A stretch of 6,016 nt of DNA, taken from contig JAIFMH010000080.1 of assembly GCA_020048595.1 (NCBI GenBank), positions 1 through 6,016 on the forward strand, given 5' to 3'. The notes beneath the pieces were generated by a model that worked only from the letters and a program-made list of their open reading frames with translations, was not told the origin of the DNA and searched no databases. This document shows positions 1 through 5,849 of this stretch, in pieces. The position numbers and the translations under genes are program-made. How positions within the stretch are numbered: the stretch's first letter is position 1; each line of letters starts with the position of its first letter. The DNA comes from Bacteroidota bacterium (GTDB lineage Bacteria > Bacteroidota > Bacteroidia > Bacteroidales > UBA4417).

Positions 1-98
1 TGGAAACGCTGATCGTTATTATTGCCCAGGTTTACAAACTCAACTTTAAAGTGAAATCCAACCGGCGGGTAATAACCGCCTGCAACAGGAGTAGCCAT
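1..98 (-). CDS. Phage tail tube protein, Afp5/Pvc5-type paralogue (5' end only)
   Basis: This is the first 32 codons of a leftward gene cut by the window edge. The ATG is at 98-96. The peptide begins MATPVAGG and contains YYPPVGFHFKVEF, the N-terminal signature of T4 gp19-like tail tube proteins, specifically the second (Afp5/Pvc5-like) tube paralogue of eCIS clusters. In those particles such proteins form the tube ring that connects the main tube to the spike and baseplate (family knowledge). It lies on the same strand as, and downstream of, the complete tube gene at 314-742, but is separated by an unusually long 215-bp spacer with inverted repeats. There is no Shine-Dalgarno before the ATG, which is usual in Bacteroidota. 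The family is typically about 150 residues, so most of the gene lies outside the window. The family call is confident; the exact position in the particle is inferred. Confidence 0.85.
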   Translation of the reverse strand, partial: MATPVAGGYYPPVGFHFKVEFVNLGNNNDQRF

Positions 99-140
99 AT
101 CATTTACTTAAACGATGAACAAATCATTGCAGCACTCTCA

Positions 141-290
141 GACTGTTTAAGCTTCTTTTTTTGATTTTTCGATTCACCCCAAACCCTGAAGGGAGTCCGA
201 AAAATCCCCGCCTGACGTCGGGCAGGAAAAATCACCCTTTAGGGCCGGGGTCAATTTTTTGATTTTATCCTTTCAGAATTTTAAACAGTC
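141..290. repeat. Nested imperfect inverted repeat
   Basis: The outer arms, GACTGTTTAA at 141-150 and its exact reverse complement at 281-290, enclose inner arms at about 173-193 and 235-254. The inner arms match as ATT-ACCCC...CCT-AAGGG with a few mismatches and a one-base gap. The centre is the palindrome at 207-226. In the leftward eCIS transcript this could fold into one long interrupted stem. It may be a decayed miniature element or a processing/attenuation structure; the sequence does not decide. Confidence 0.5.
207..226 (-). repeat. 20-bp GC palindrome flanked by 8-bp direct repeats; possible attenuator
   Basis: CCCGCCTGACGTCGGGCAGG is nearly self-complementary (one wobble pair and one mismatch). 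It is flanked by an identical 8-mer GAAAAATC at 199-206 and 226-233, as if a short palindromic unit had been inserted with duplication of its target. Read leftward, the hairpin is followed by GATTTTTC, so it also resembles a weak intrinsic terminator that could lower transcription of the downstream tube paralogue. From memory, similar GC palindromes recur between genes in Bacteroidota genomes; this was not checked. Confidence 0.45.
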
Positions 291-313
291 TTTTACTTCA
301 GGAGAGAATACTT

Positions 314-742
314 TTAATTTAAAATATTCAATCCTTCATGCGCCAGTTCGAGTGTTTCGATAGCAACCTCGTTACCGTCGCTTTTCAAATCACTTGCCTG
401 AACTTTCACGGCAAAAGCATTTTTTGCTTTCCATGTCATTACCGGGGCGTGTGTTTCGTTTAGCAGGCTGATAATGATGTCGCGTCGTTCGACGGTATTT
501 AAGCTGGCTGTATTGATCCATTTGTAGAAATCGGAATCACTGTTCATACTGCCACGCTTTAACGTGATATTGCTGTATTTAAGCATACCCGGCATTTTAA
601 TTTTTGAATACTCGGGACTGCTGCCCTCTCTGTATTCAATTGCTTCTACCTGTATATCGAGTCCGGTAACTTCGGTAAACCCGATACGTTCACCGCCCCA
701 TTGCACCAGGAAGTGAAATTTGGGAAGAGGATAGTTTGCCAT
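314..742 (-). CDS. eCIS inner tube protein (phage T4 gp19-like, Afp1/Pvc1-type)
   Basis: This 142-residue protein is the normal length for the gp19/TIGR02241 tail tube family. Such proteins form stacked hexameric rings, the rigid tube inside a contractile sheath. Diagnostic segments are YPLPKFHFLVQWGG (residues 4-17), GFTEVTGLD (21-29), YREG (37-40), MPGMLKYSNITLKRG (50-64) and a C-terminal strand region ending ETLELAHEGL (129-138). The N-terminal YPLP-FHF-V-WGG form is that of the Afp1/Pvc1 paralogue. There is no signal peptide or membrane segment, in keeping with cytoplasmic assembly. The gene starts at ATG 742-740 with an A/T-rich leader and no Shine-Dalgarno. It lies 63 bp downstream of the sheath gene, the usual sheath-tube pairing although in reversed order compared with Afp/PVC. 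Confidence 0.95.
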   Translation of the reverse strand: MANYPLPKFHFLVQWGGERIGFTEVTGLDIQVEAIEYREGSSPEYSKIKMPGMLKYSNITLKRGSMNSDSDFYKWINTASLNTVERRDIIISLLNETHAPVMTWKAKNAFAVKVQASDLKSDGNEVAIETLELAHEGLNILN

Positions 743-805
743 ATTATTTTATTTTAAGAATGAAAATTGTTTTTGAATTAAACACATACTGGATTTCCGG
801 GACTG

Positions 806-2749
806 CTAACTTTCAGCCAGTTTATGAGAGAAGCGTAAAATGATGAATTCAGCAGGGCGAACAACAGCCATACCTATTTCCACAATCAGCCTTCCTTCAA
901 GAATATCGAGCGAAGTCATTGTTTTACCCAGGCCAACGGCAACATAAAATGCATGTTCAGGTTTCACACCCTGCAAGGCGCCCTGTCTCCATAAAGTGGT
1001 AAGGAAGTTTTCGATCATTCCCTGAATTTTTACCCAGGTATTGGCGTCGTTGGGTTCGAATACGAAAGGCTCAGTCGATTTTTTGCAGCTTTCTTCCACC
1101 ATGTTGAAGAAGCGACGAACCGGAACATACCGCCATTCATTATCATTGCCGGCAAGCGTCCGTGATCCAAATACCAATGTACCCTTTCCTGTGAAATAGC
1201 GGATAGCATTAACCGATTTTCCTGCGACGGCATCCACATTCAGGTTGTCAAGCTGGGTGGCGGTAAATACAGTTGCCGGTGCCAATACATTATTTAGGCT
1301 GACATTGGCCGGTGCTTTCCAGACACCACGGGTACGGTCAACCTGTGCATACACACCAGCTACAGCGCCGCTTGGAGGCATAACTGTCATGCTGTTACTT
1401 ACGCCATTCAGTATATTTTTATAAACCGGAAATACTAACGACAGCGAAGCATCAAGTGTCTTGACATAGGCATTTCCTGCATTTACAATCAGATTCAGGT
1501 ATGCGGTGTTTAATTCATCGAAAAGGGGTTGAAGCAGGTTTACAGCAGCAATCCTTCTGCTGTTATCGTTGGGTTCATTGATAGATCCAGGAGCAGCAGG
1601 TGCCGCTGCGGCAACAGTTAGAGGCCAACTACCAACAGTTAGAGCAGTAAAATCAGATCCGGCAAGAGCCACTGTAATATCTGCTATTGCTTCAAGATTC
1701 AGTGCTTTAATTTTTGCAAATAAGGGATCGAAATTCGAAGTAATACCTGCCTTAACATCTGCAAGAAAATCAGGATGAGTAAGAATATTTGGAGCAACTC
1801 CATTTGCCAGCAACTGAATTTGGTTTCCTATTGAGGCAAAATAGTCGAATATATTTTTGAGATTCGCGTTAGAATTACCTAATGGTGCATTAAATGCTGC
1901 AACCAACGAACTGAATCCATCTGACAAAACACCATTTGGCGGACTTAAAACCTTTGTTTTAGCAGTCACATTGGCGACATCAACATTGGCTTGTTCCAAT
2001 TCGGTGATTAAACCCTGAACTTCAGTATCTGCGGTGAGACCTGAAAGAGGAACGGCGATACCTGCCCTTTTTATCACACTTTTCACATCGGTGTATTTAA
2101 TTGCTTTGGGTAGGTTAACCTTGAGCCAAGGCGAGTAAACAGCGCCGTATTTCAGGTTGTTAATGCCAATATTGTTTCTGAAATTGGCTCCCAGCGGATC
2201 ATCTTGTTTCACATCAAAAAGTCCGACACGGTCACCTAAATCGGCACATTGAAGCAAGGCTGCCTGCTGGACTTCTGCCAGTTCAGCATTTCCTAATGTT
2301 GCTGCATCAGGAAATAAAATGATGGTTGGTGCATCTTCCTTACGCAACTCCTCAATACCGGTAGTAAAATTAGTTTTTGAAATAGTTGTGGCTTTTTCGC
2401 TTTTGCCAACAGAAACAATGTAACAATCGCCTCCACCATTGGCATAAAACATACGCAACGAGTCGTACATGAAGAAGGTGTTTTTTACAATGGCAGAAGT
2501 AAAATTGTTATTGCTGTCAATATTTACCTCTGTAACTTCAGGCGATGGGCCTGTTCCATAGAACTGTTCGAACTCAACCAATGACCCAATTCGCTTTGGC
2601 TTGTTGATCAAATCGCCGGGAGCGATTTCGTCTGCTTTATTTGTGTAGCCGACAAAAGCAGGCAATGCTGTTTCAACCTGGGCTACAGACGGTGGTAATT
2701 TGGGAATTTCTTCGACAAAAACACCGGGAGTTTTGTAAGTAGTTGCCAT
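806..2749 (-). CDS. eCIS contractile sheath protein with large central insertion
   Basis: This 647-residue protein is a phage-tail-sheath family member that polymerises around the tube and contracts to drive it out. The N-terminus (TYKTPGVFVEEIPKLPPSV, residues 4-22, then ALPAFVGYT) is the classic sheath start. ANGGGDCYIVSVG (103-115) and YGAVYSPWLKV (201-211) are core motifs. The C-terminal sheath domain runs from about 457, with PPSGAVAGVYAQVDRTRGVW (458-477), the KAPANV motif (478-483) and RYVPVRRFFNMVEES (540-554). It ends with the contraction-domain strand region (EIGMAVVRPAEFIILRFSHKL, residues 624-644). Between 211 and 456 there is an insertion of about 240 residues where compact sheaths have only a short linker. 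It is Ala/Asn-rich with an AAAAPAAPG stretch (380-388). An AGGA Shine-Dalgarno precedes the ATG, fitting high expression. It lies 18 bp downstream of the 402-residue gene. Confidence 0.96.
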   Translation of the reverse strand: MATTYKTPGVFVEEIPKLPPSVAQVETALPAFVGYTNKADEIAPGDLINKPKRIGSLVEFEQFYGTGPSPEVTEVNIDSNNNFTSAIVKNTFFMYDSLRMFYANGGGDCYIVSVGKSEKATTISKTNFTTGIEELRKEDAPTIILFPDAATLGNAELAEVQQAALLQCADLGDRVGLFDVKQDDPLGANFRNNIGINNLKYGAVYSPWLKVNLPKAIKYTDVKSVIKRAGIAVPLSGLTADTEVQGLITELEQANVDVANVTAKTKVLSPPNGVLSDGFSSLVAAFNAPLGNSNANLKNIFDYFASIGNQIQLLANGVAPNILTHPDFLADVKAGITSNFDPLFAKIKALNLEAIADITVALAGSDFTALTVGSWPLTVAAAAPAAPGSINEPNDNSRRIAAVNLLQPLFDELNTAYLNLIVNAGNAYVKTLDASLSLVFPVYKNILNGVSNSMTVMPPSGAVAGVYAQVDRTRGVWKAPANVSLNNVLAPATVFTATQLDNLNVDAVAGKSVNAIRYFTGKGTLVFGSRTLAGNDNEWRYVPVRRFFNMVEESCKKSTEPFVFEPNDANTWVKIQGMIENFLTTLWRQGALQGVKPEHAFYVAVGLGKTMTSLDILEGRLIVEIGMAVVRPAEFIILRFSHKLAES

Positions 2750-2755
2750 TTGATT

Positions 2756-2759
2756 TCCT
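2756..2759 (-). promoter_or_regulatory. Shine-Dalgarno for the sheath gene
   Basis: On the minus strand AGGA (within ACAGGAAATC) stands 6 nt before the ATG at 2749. It is the only SD-like site I see before the five eCIS starts; the others have A/T-rich leaders without one. This supports the chosen start, and may reflect the high copy number of sheath subunits (inference). Confidence 0.6.
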
Positions 2760-2767
2760 GTTTAAAA

Positions 2768-3976
2768 TTAATTAATATGAATTTCTGAATAGTATTTTTT
2801 CTCTTCTGCATGGATTAAAGCTTCAGCTTTTATTAAGCTAACAGATGGATTGGGAAGCATAATCGTTTTGGTATCTTCCGGTTCGGGAGGTTTCATGATT
2901 TCGATATTGCCATAGCGGGTAAGTGGCAGTGGATTTTCGAGCACATACGGTGGATCGAAAAGGTTTCCCAAATAGCGCCAATGGGTCCGTCGGTTGCGGA
3001 AACGAATTTTGAAGGTTGGCGAAAGCAAATTGCCCTGATTAAACAAATCATATCCGGGCTGTTTACTTTTTACCTTAATTTCTATCAACGCGAACGGCGT
3101 TTCACTTCCCTGAAGTAGGTAGAAGGTAACATCGTCATGGTAGGTCGGGTCGTCGCTATCGATATGAATGGAATAGATTCCCTGCGGATATTTTAGCAGA
3201 TCAACCTGTAGCGTATAAAAGTCACCGGGAAGAACTTCCATTTTTGGCTGAATGGTGAACCCCGTTGAATTCTTCATTGTCGCAATTGGTTTTGCATCCT
3301 TAACTTTCATGATATAAGTAAAGAACCCGCTTGCCACCGGATAACTGTCATTCACATTCACATAACTCAGGGGTGTAGTAATACTTCCAATTTCGGTTTG
3401 CCAGTCAGCAGATAGGGTAGGGTCATTCCCGGTTTTTACCAATGCAGTAAATAACTTCGTTGGGTTATTGGCAATATCCGAAAGCATATCGCCTGGCATA
3501 TAAGTATTATCAAGTTTAAAAACCGGAGGTATGGCGTTTAGCGTTGGAAAGCTATTCAAAGTATTATGTAGATTGTTGCTGAACACGAACATTTTGTCCC
3601 GGGATCCCTGCAACGGAAGTGCGGTGTAGTTCATGAAATTCATATCTTTCAGTTTAACCAGAAACCTGAATGTCAGATTATCAGCCAAGGGAACAAATGA
3701 GTTGAACTTCCCGGGATTTAGCTGATCAGGTTTGGCCTTAATGCCCACCAAAATACCAGTAGATGTTTTTTTGAAAATACAGCAATGAGAACTCAAAGCT
3801 TTTGTGCTTTCCTGGGTTGGTGTTATATCAAAGATCTCCCGAATGTCATACTTGGACTCCATCTTATCTTTATCCTCCGGACTCATCTTGTCCCATTCCT
3901 GTTCTCCTTTATTCAGGAAGAAATGGTGCAGGATATTTACCTCAAAAAGACTTTTATATAGAAGGCTCTGACTCAT
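2768..3976 (-). CDS. Unrecognised 402-residue protein of the eCIS cluster
   Basis: I do not recognise a named domain. The N-terminus (residues 1-60) contains LLYKSLFEVNILHHFFLNKG followed by a charged stretch (EQEWDKMSPEDKDKMESKYD, 25-44). The middle (65-300) alternates hydrophobic and polar residues as in a beta-rich fold, with LTFRFLVKLKDMNFMNY (101-117), YPVASGFFTYIMKV (212-225) and LPGDFYTLQVDLLKYPQGIY (249-268). The C-terminal part has an Arg/Trp-rich segment (FRNRRTHWRYLGNLF, 326-340), a Pro-rich region (DPPYVLENPLPLTRYG, 341-356; PPEPED, 363-368) and a helical tail. No signal peptide or membrane helix is visible, so it is probably cytoplasmic and may join the particle. It sits 29 bp after the cap gene and 18 bp before the sheath gene, within the same apparent operon. 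A structural or assembly role is inferred from position only; an effector is less likely in this slot. The start at ATG 3976-3974 is the first in frame after the previous stop. Confidence 0.85.
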   Translation of the reverse strand: MSQSLLYKSLFEVNILHHFFLNKGEQEWDKMSPEDKDKMESKYDIREIFDITPTQESTKALSSHCCIFKKTSTGILVGIKAKPDQLNPGKFNSFVPLADNLTFRFLVKLKDMNFMNYTALPLQGSRDKMFVFSNNLHNTLNSFPTLNAIPPVFKLDNTYMPGDMLSDIANNPTKLFTALVKTGNDPTLSADWQTEIGSITTPLSYVNVNDSYPVASGFFTYIMKVKDAKPIATMKNSTGFTIQPKMEVLPGDFYTLQVDLLKYPQGIYSIHIDSDDPTYHDDVTFYLLQGSETPFALIEIKVKSKQPGYDLFNQGNLLSPTFKIRFRNRRTHWRYLGNLFDPPYVLENPLPLTRYGNIEIMKPPEPEDTKTIMLPNPSVSLIKAEALIHAEEKKYYSEIHIN

Positions 3977-4005
3977 CGGATCATTTGATTTATATGATTT
4001 ATACC

Positions 4006-4599
4006 TTACTTTTTATTTCGACCATCAATCTGTACTTCTTTGATCACCCCATGTATTTCTCGTGTGCTTTCCCTTTCCATTTTGATCAGCCTGACTTTAA
4101 AACACACAAACGGATGTTGCTTGCCGCCGAAGGTGCTCCATACATAGTTTAATTGCTCAAAACCAAGGTTATACAGATCGAGGATGATATGGAAATCATC
4201 AGGCAAACCCTCCACTTCAGTTGTACTATCCTTTAGCGTAAAAGAGTATTTACCCTGAAAGAATGTGATGGCATGAGAAAGGTAGATCAACGCATTTTCA
4301 TAATTTGTCATGAAAGAAGTAATCATGATAAACAAGTTCAGGTTGATTGGCGGATTGCTGTAATTGACCAGATTGTTTCTGGTCAAAGCATAATCCGGAT
4401 TATTTTTCATGGTCGATTCTTCTGAAATATTCACCAGCGAAATCAGTACTTTATTGGTTGTTTTAACCGCATCTTCATCCAACCTCGAAATATTTTGAAG
4501 GATAACGTAAGGCGCTTCAAGAATATCTCCGGGTTTTTTAACCTCTTCGATGTAGGTATTTAATTGTTCTGCCAAAAACTTAAGGACGGGATGTATCAT
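4006..4599 (-). CDS. DUF4255 family protein, Afp16/Pvc16-like tube terminator/cap
   Basis: This 197-residue protein fits the DUF4255 family in length and layout. In Afp/PVC-type particles these proteins cap the distal end of the tube and sheath and fix particle length (family knowledge). Visible family features are an N-terminal helix (IHPVLKFLAEQLNTYIEE), the NKVLISLVNISEES strand (49-62), PPINLNLFIMITSF (83-96) followed by a helix NYENALIYLSHAITFFQ (99-115), a central acidic region, and the C-terminal FEQLNYVWSTFGGK (147-160) with FVCFKVRLIKME (164-175). It is the first gene of the leftward cluster, preceded by about 475 bp of noncoding DNA, and is followed 29 bp later by the 402-residue gene. 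In Afp and PVC the cap gene instead comes last among the structural genes. The start is ATG 4599-4597, with no Shine-Dalgarno. DUF4255 membership is judged by eye. Confidence 0.88.
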   Translation of the reverse strand: MIHPVLKFLAEQLNTYIEEVKKPGDILEAPYVILQNISRLDEDAVKTTNKVLISLVNISEESTMKNNPDYALTRNNLVNYSNPPINLNLFIMITSFMTNYENALIYLSHAITFFQGKYSFTLKDSTTEVEGLPDDFHIILDLYNLGFEQLNYVWSTFGGKQHPFVCFKVRLIKMERESTREIHGVIKEVQIDGRNKK

Positions 4600-4743
4600 G
4601 TTGAATAAAAGATAAAAGGATCAAAATATCTAATATTATTGAGTTTAATTTAATTGGGTTAGTTTCATTCCGGTTGTATTTTTATTGGGTGAAAAGGAAT
4701 TAAGCGAAAGCTAAATTCTTATTTAATAGATGTTTGACAAATA

Positions 4744-4778
4744 AATTTTGATTAAAAATCAATCAATTAATCAAAATT
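4744..4778. promoter_or_regulatory. 12-bp perfect inverted repeat, possible operator
   Basis: AATTTTGATTAA (4744-4755) and its exact reverse complement TTAATCAAAATT (4767-4778) are separated by 11 bp. ATCAA recurs at 4758, 4762 and 4770, with TTGAT at 4748. It lies 145-180 bp before the cap-gene ATG. The composition is almost wholly A/T, so it would make a weak RNA hairpin, and a protein-binding dyad is more plausible than a terminator. AT-rich DNA yields such dyads more easily by chance. Confidence 0.4.
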
Positions 4779-4780
4779 GC

Positions 4781-4799
4781 GACATTTGTGACTAATGTC
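4781..4799. repeat. Small inverted repeat GACATT-N7-AATGTC
   Basis: Six-base perfect arms at 4781-4786 and 4794-4799 surround TGTGACT. It lies directly next to the larger dyad, so the two together may form one regulatory site. Arms this short are weak evidence alone. Confidence 0.25.
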
Positions 4800-5025
4800 A
4801 AGAGCGCTTGAAAAATTTAATTTTCAGCAATTTGAGTCCTCCGCTTATTTATTCTTGTTTATAAATTTAGGTAACCCCATTTTTTGTGTTATTTTTTCAT
4901 ATTCTAATTAAATATTTTTAAGTTACATTAATTCAGTTATTTATGATATTTGTTTTTCTAAAATCTGAACTTTTTAATTCAATATTTCCTGATTATTAAG
5001 AAACATATTAAATAATCTAGATATG

Positions 5026-5056
5026 TTGTTTTGTTTTGCTTTTAACTTTATATTTG
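5026..5056 (+). promoter_or_regulatory. Bacteroidota-type sigma-A promoter of the methyltransferase gene
   Basis: TTG at 5026-5028 and TATATTTG at 5049-5056 match the Bacteroidota consensus (TTG around -33, TAnnTTTG around -7) with a 20-bp spacer. Transcription would begin near 5061-5064, leaving a leader of only about 12-15 nt before the ATG at 5076. This is the clearest promoter in the window and one of the main pointers to the phylum. Confidence 0.75.
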
Positions 5057-5075
5057 CATTTTAAAATGAAAAATA

Positions 5076-5720
5076 ATGAATACAATTGAAATAGCCGGAA
5101 GATATACCGTATTGGCCAATGATACTTGTTGTTTATCGTGTGGTGGTGCGGTAGATAAAAGTGATGCAAAACTGAATGAGGTTTGCATAGATTTGGGAAG
5201 TGGTCGTGGAACCGATGTTCTGCGATTGGCAGAAGAAGTTGGCGAAGGTGGTTTTGTTTATGGAATAGATGTTACCGAAGAGATGATCCGCAAAGCAATA
5301 ACAACAGCGGCAAAAATGGGTGTCGAAAATGTAAAATTTATTCTGGCCGATTTGGAGCAAATTCCTTTGGAAGATGAAATTGCAAACCTGATTATCTCGA
5401 ACTGTACCCTGAACCATGTGAGCAACAAAACCAAAGTTTGGGCTGAAATATATCGTTTGCTCAAAAACGGTGGACGCTTTGTTATCAGCGACATTTATTC
5501 CAGCGAACCGGTTCCTGAAGAATTTGCAAACGATCCGGAAGCTGTTGCCGAATGCTGGGCAGGGTCTGTTCCCCGTTCCGAATACCTGAATATAATAAAA
5601 AGTGCTGGATTTAAGTACGTAAAAGTTCTGGAAGAAAGCCAGCCTTACCCGAAAGGGAAGATTACAGTTTCGAGTTTTACCATTACTGCCGAAAAGGACG
5701 AGTTTAGTTGCTGTGGATAG
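5076..5720 (+). CDS. arsM: ArsM-like SAM-dependent methyltransferase (short form)
   Basis: This 214-residue class I methyltransferase most resembles arsenite S-adenosylmethionine methyltransferases, which methylate As(III) in the cytoplasm. SAM-binding motif I is VCIDLGSGRGTD (36-47). The post-I acidic strand is GIDVTEEM (63-70), of the ArsM G(V/I)D(M/V)TEEM type. ILADLEQIPL (89-98) is motif II, and LLKNGGRFVISDIY (128-141) follows. Cys110 in ISNCTLNHV and Cys160 in AECWAGS sit where ArsM has its two internal arsenic-binding cysteines. An N-terminal CCLSC cluster (Cys18, 19, 22) and a C-terminal CC pair (212-213) could supply more thiols. Characterised ArsM proteins are usually around 270 residues or longer, so this is a compact form lacking part of the N-terminal region. 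The start is set by the promoter. No other ars gene is visible, so the substrate is inferred; another small thiophilic substrate is possible. Confidence 0.8.
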   Translation: MNTIEIAGRYTVLANDTCCLSCGGAVDKSDAKLNEVCIDLGSGRGTDVLRLAEEVGEGGFVYGIDVTEEMIRKAITTAAKMGVENVKFILADLEQIPLEDEIANLIISNCTLNHVSNKTKVWAEIYRLLKNGGRFVISDIYSSEPVPEEFANDPEAVAECWAGSVPRSEYLNIIKSAGFKYVKVLEESQPYPKGKITVSSFTITAEKDEFSCCG

Positions 5721-5722
5721 TT

Positions 5723-5753
5723 GTTTCGGGATGCGGGTTGCGAGTTTCGGGAT
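5723..5753. repeat. Direct repeat GTTTCGGGAT, 21-bp period
   Basis: GTTTCGGGAT occurs at 5723-5732 and 5744-5753, with the related GCGGGTTGCGAG between them. The G-rich cgggttgcgag wording resembles short-period intergenic repeats I recall from Bacteroidota; this was not verified. Confidence 0.45.
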
Positions 5754-5780
5754 AAGCATTGGCTATGGTTTTTGGGCTTA

Positions 5781-5793
5781 ACCCCAGAGGGGT
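5781..5793. repeat. Small hairpin ACCCC-AGA-GGGGT, possible dispersed repeat
   Basis: A 5-bp perfect stem with a 3-nt loop is followed by GAAATATTTGTAGAAA. From memory, this hairpin plus tail resembles a family of dispersed intergenic repeats in Bacteroidota; a genome search would settle it. It could also weakly terminate the methyltransferase transcript. Confidence 0.4.
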
Positions 5794-5831
5794 GAAATAT
5801 TTGTAGAAATTAGAAGAGAAGTGTTGTACCG

Positions 5832-5849
5832 TCAGCGATTTAGCGCTGA
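5832..5849. repeat. Inverted repeat TCAGCG-N6-CGCTGA
   Basis: Perfect 6-bp arms at 5832-5837 and 5844-5849 flank ATTTAG. It may be the second half of the repeat element beginning at 5781. No T-tract follows directly, so it is not called a terminator. Confidence 0.4.

Larger units (their letters stand above)
99..313. other. Repeat-bearing spacer between the two tube genes
   Basis: This 215-bp interval carries no credible ORF. It holds a nested set of inverted repeats: a perfect outer 10-bp pair (GACTGTTTAA at 141-150 and TTAAACAGTC at 281-290), a looser inner pair (ACCCCAAACCCTGAAGGG at 176-193, mirrored by CCCTTTAGGGCCGGGGT at 235-251), and a 20-bp GC palindrome in the centre. The other spacers in the cluster are 18-63 bp. 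A structured RNA or a small inserted repeat element is the likely content. No promoter matching the Bacteroidota consensus was seen on the minus strand here. Confidence 0.7.
4600..5025. other. AT-rich divergent intergenic region
   Basis: This interval separates the leftward eCIS cluster from the rightward methyltransferase and contains no credible ORF. It holds a 12-bp perfect dyad (4744-4778) and a 6-bp hairpin (4781-4799). The eCIS promoter should lie here, but no exact TAnnTTTG exists on the minus strand. The nearest is TAGCTTTC (4713-4706), with TTTG at 4741-4738 only after a 24-bp spacer, longer than normal, so I do not call it. The eCIS may depend on an activator, an alternative sigma factor or a degenerate promoter. 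Confidence 0.7.

Noticed and set aside
3802..4152. 116-codon plus-strand frame overlapping the cap gene and the 402-residue gene
   Set aside because: It lies antisense to two supported genes, has no promoter or start-site support, and its product looks like a shadow.
1..4599. Interpretation as a prophage tail module
   Set aside because: Two gp19-type tube paralogues and a DUF4255 cap protein are typical of eCIS, and no head, lysis or integration gene is visible; the window is too short to exclude it fully.
4706..4741. TAGCTTTC with an upstream TTTG on the minus strand as the eCIS promoter
   Set aside because: The box departs from TAnnTTTG at its last base and the 24-bp spacing exceeds the usual 19-21 bp.
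5133..5759. Open frame of about 208 codons on the minus strand opposite the methyltransferase gene
   Set aside because: Its translation has no recognisable motif and is rich in Phe, Asn and Cys as expected for an antisense shadow, whereas the plus frame has clear SAM-binding motifs and a promoter.
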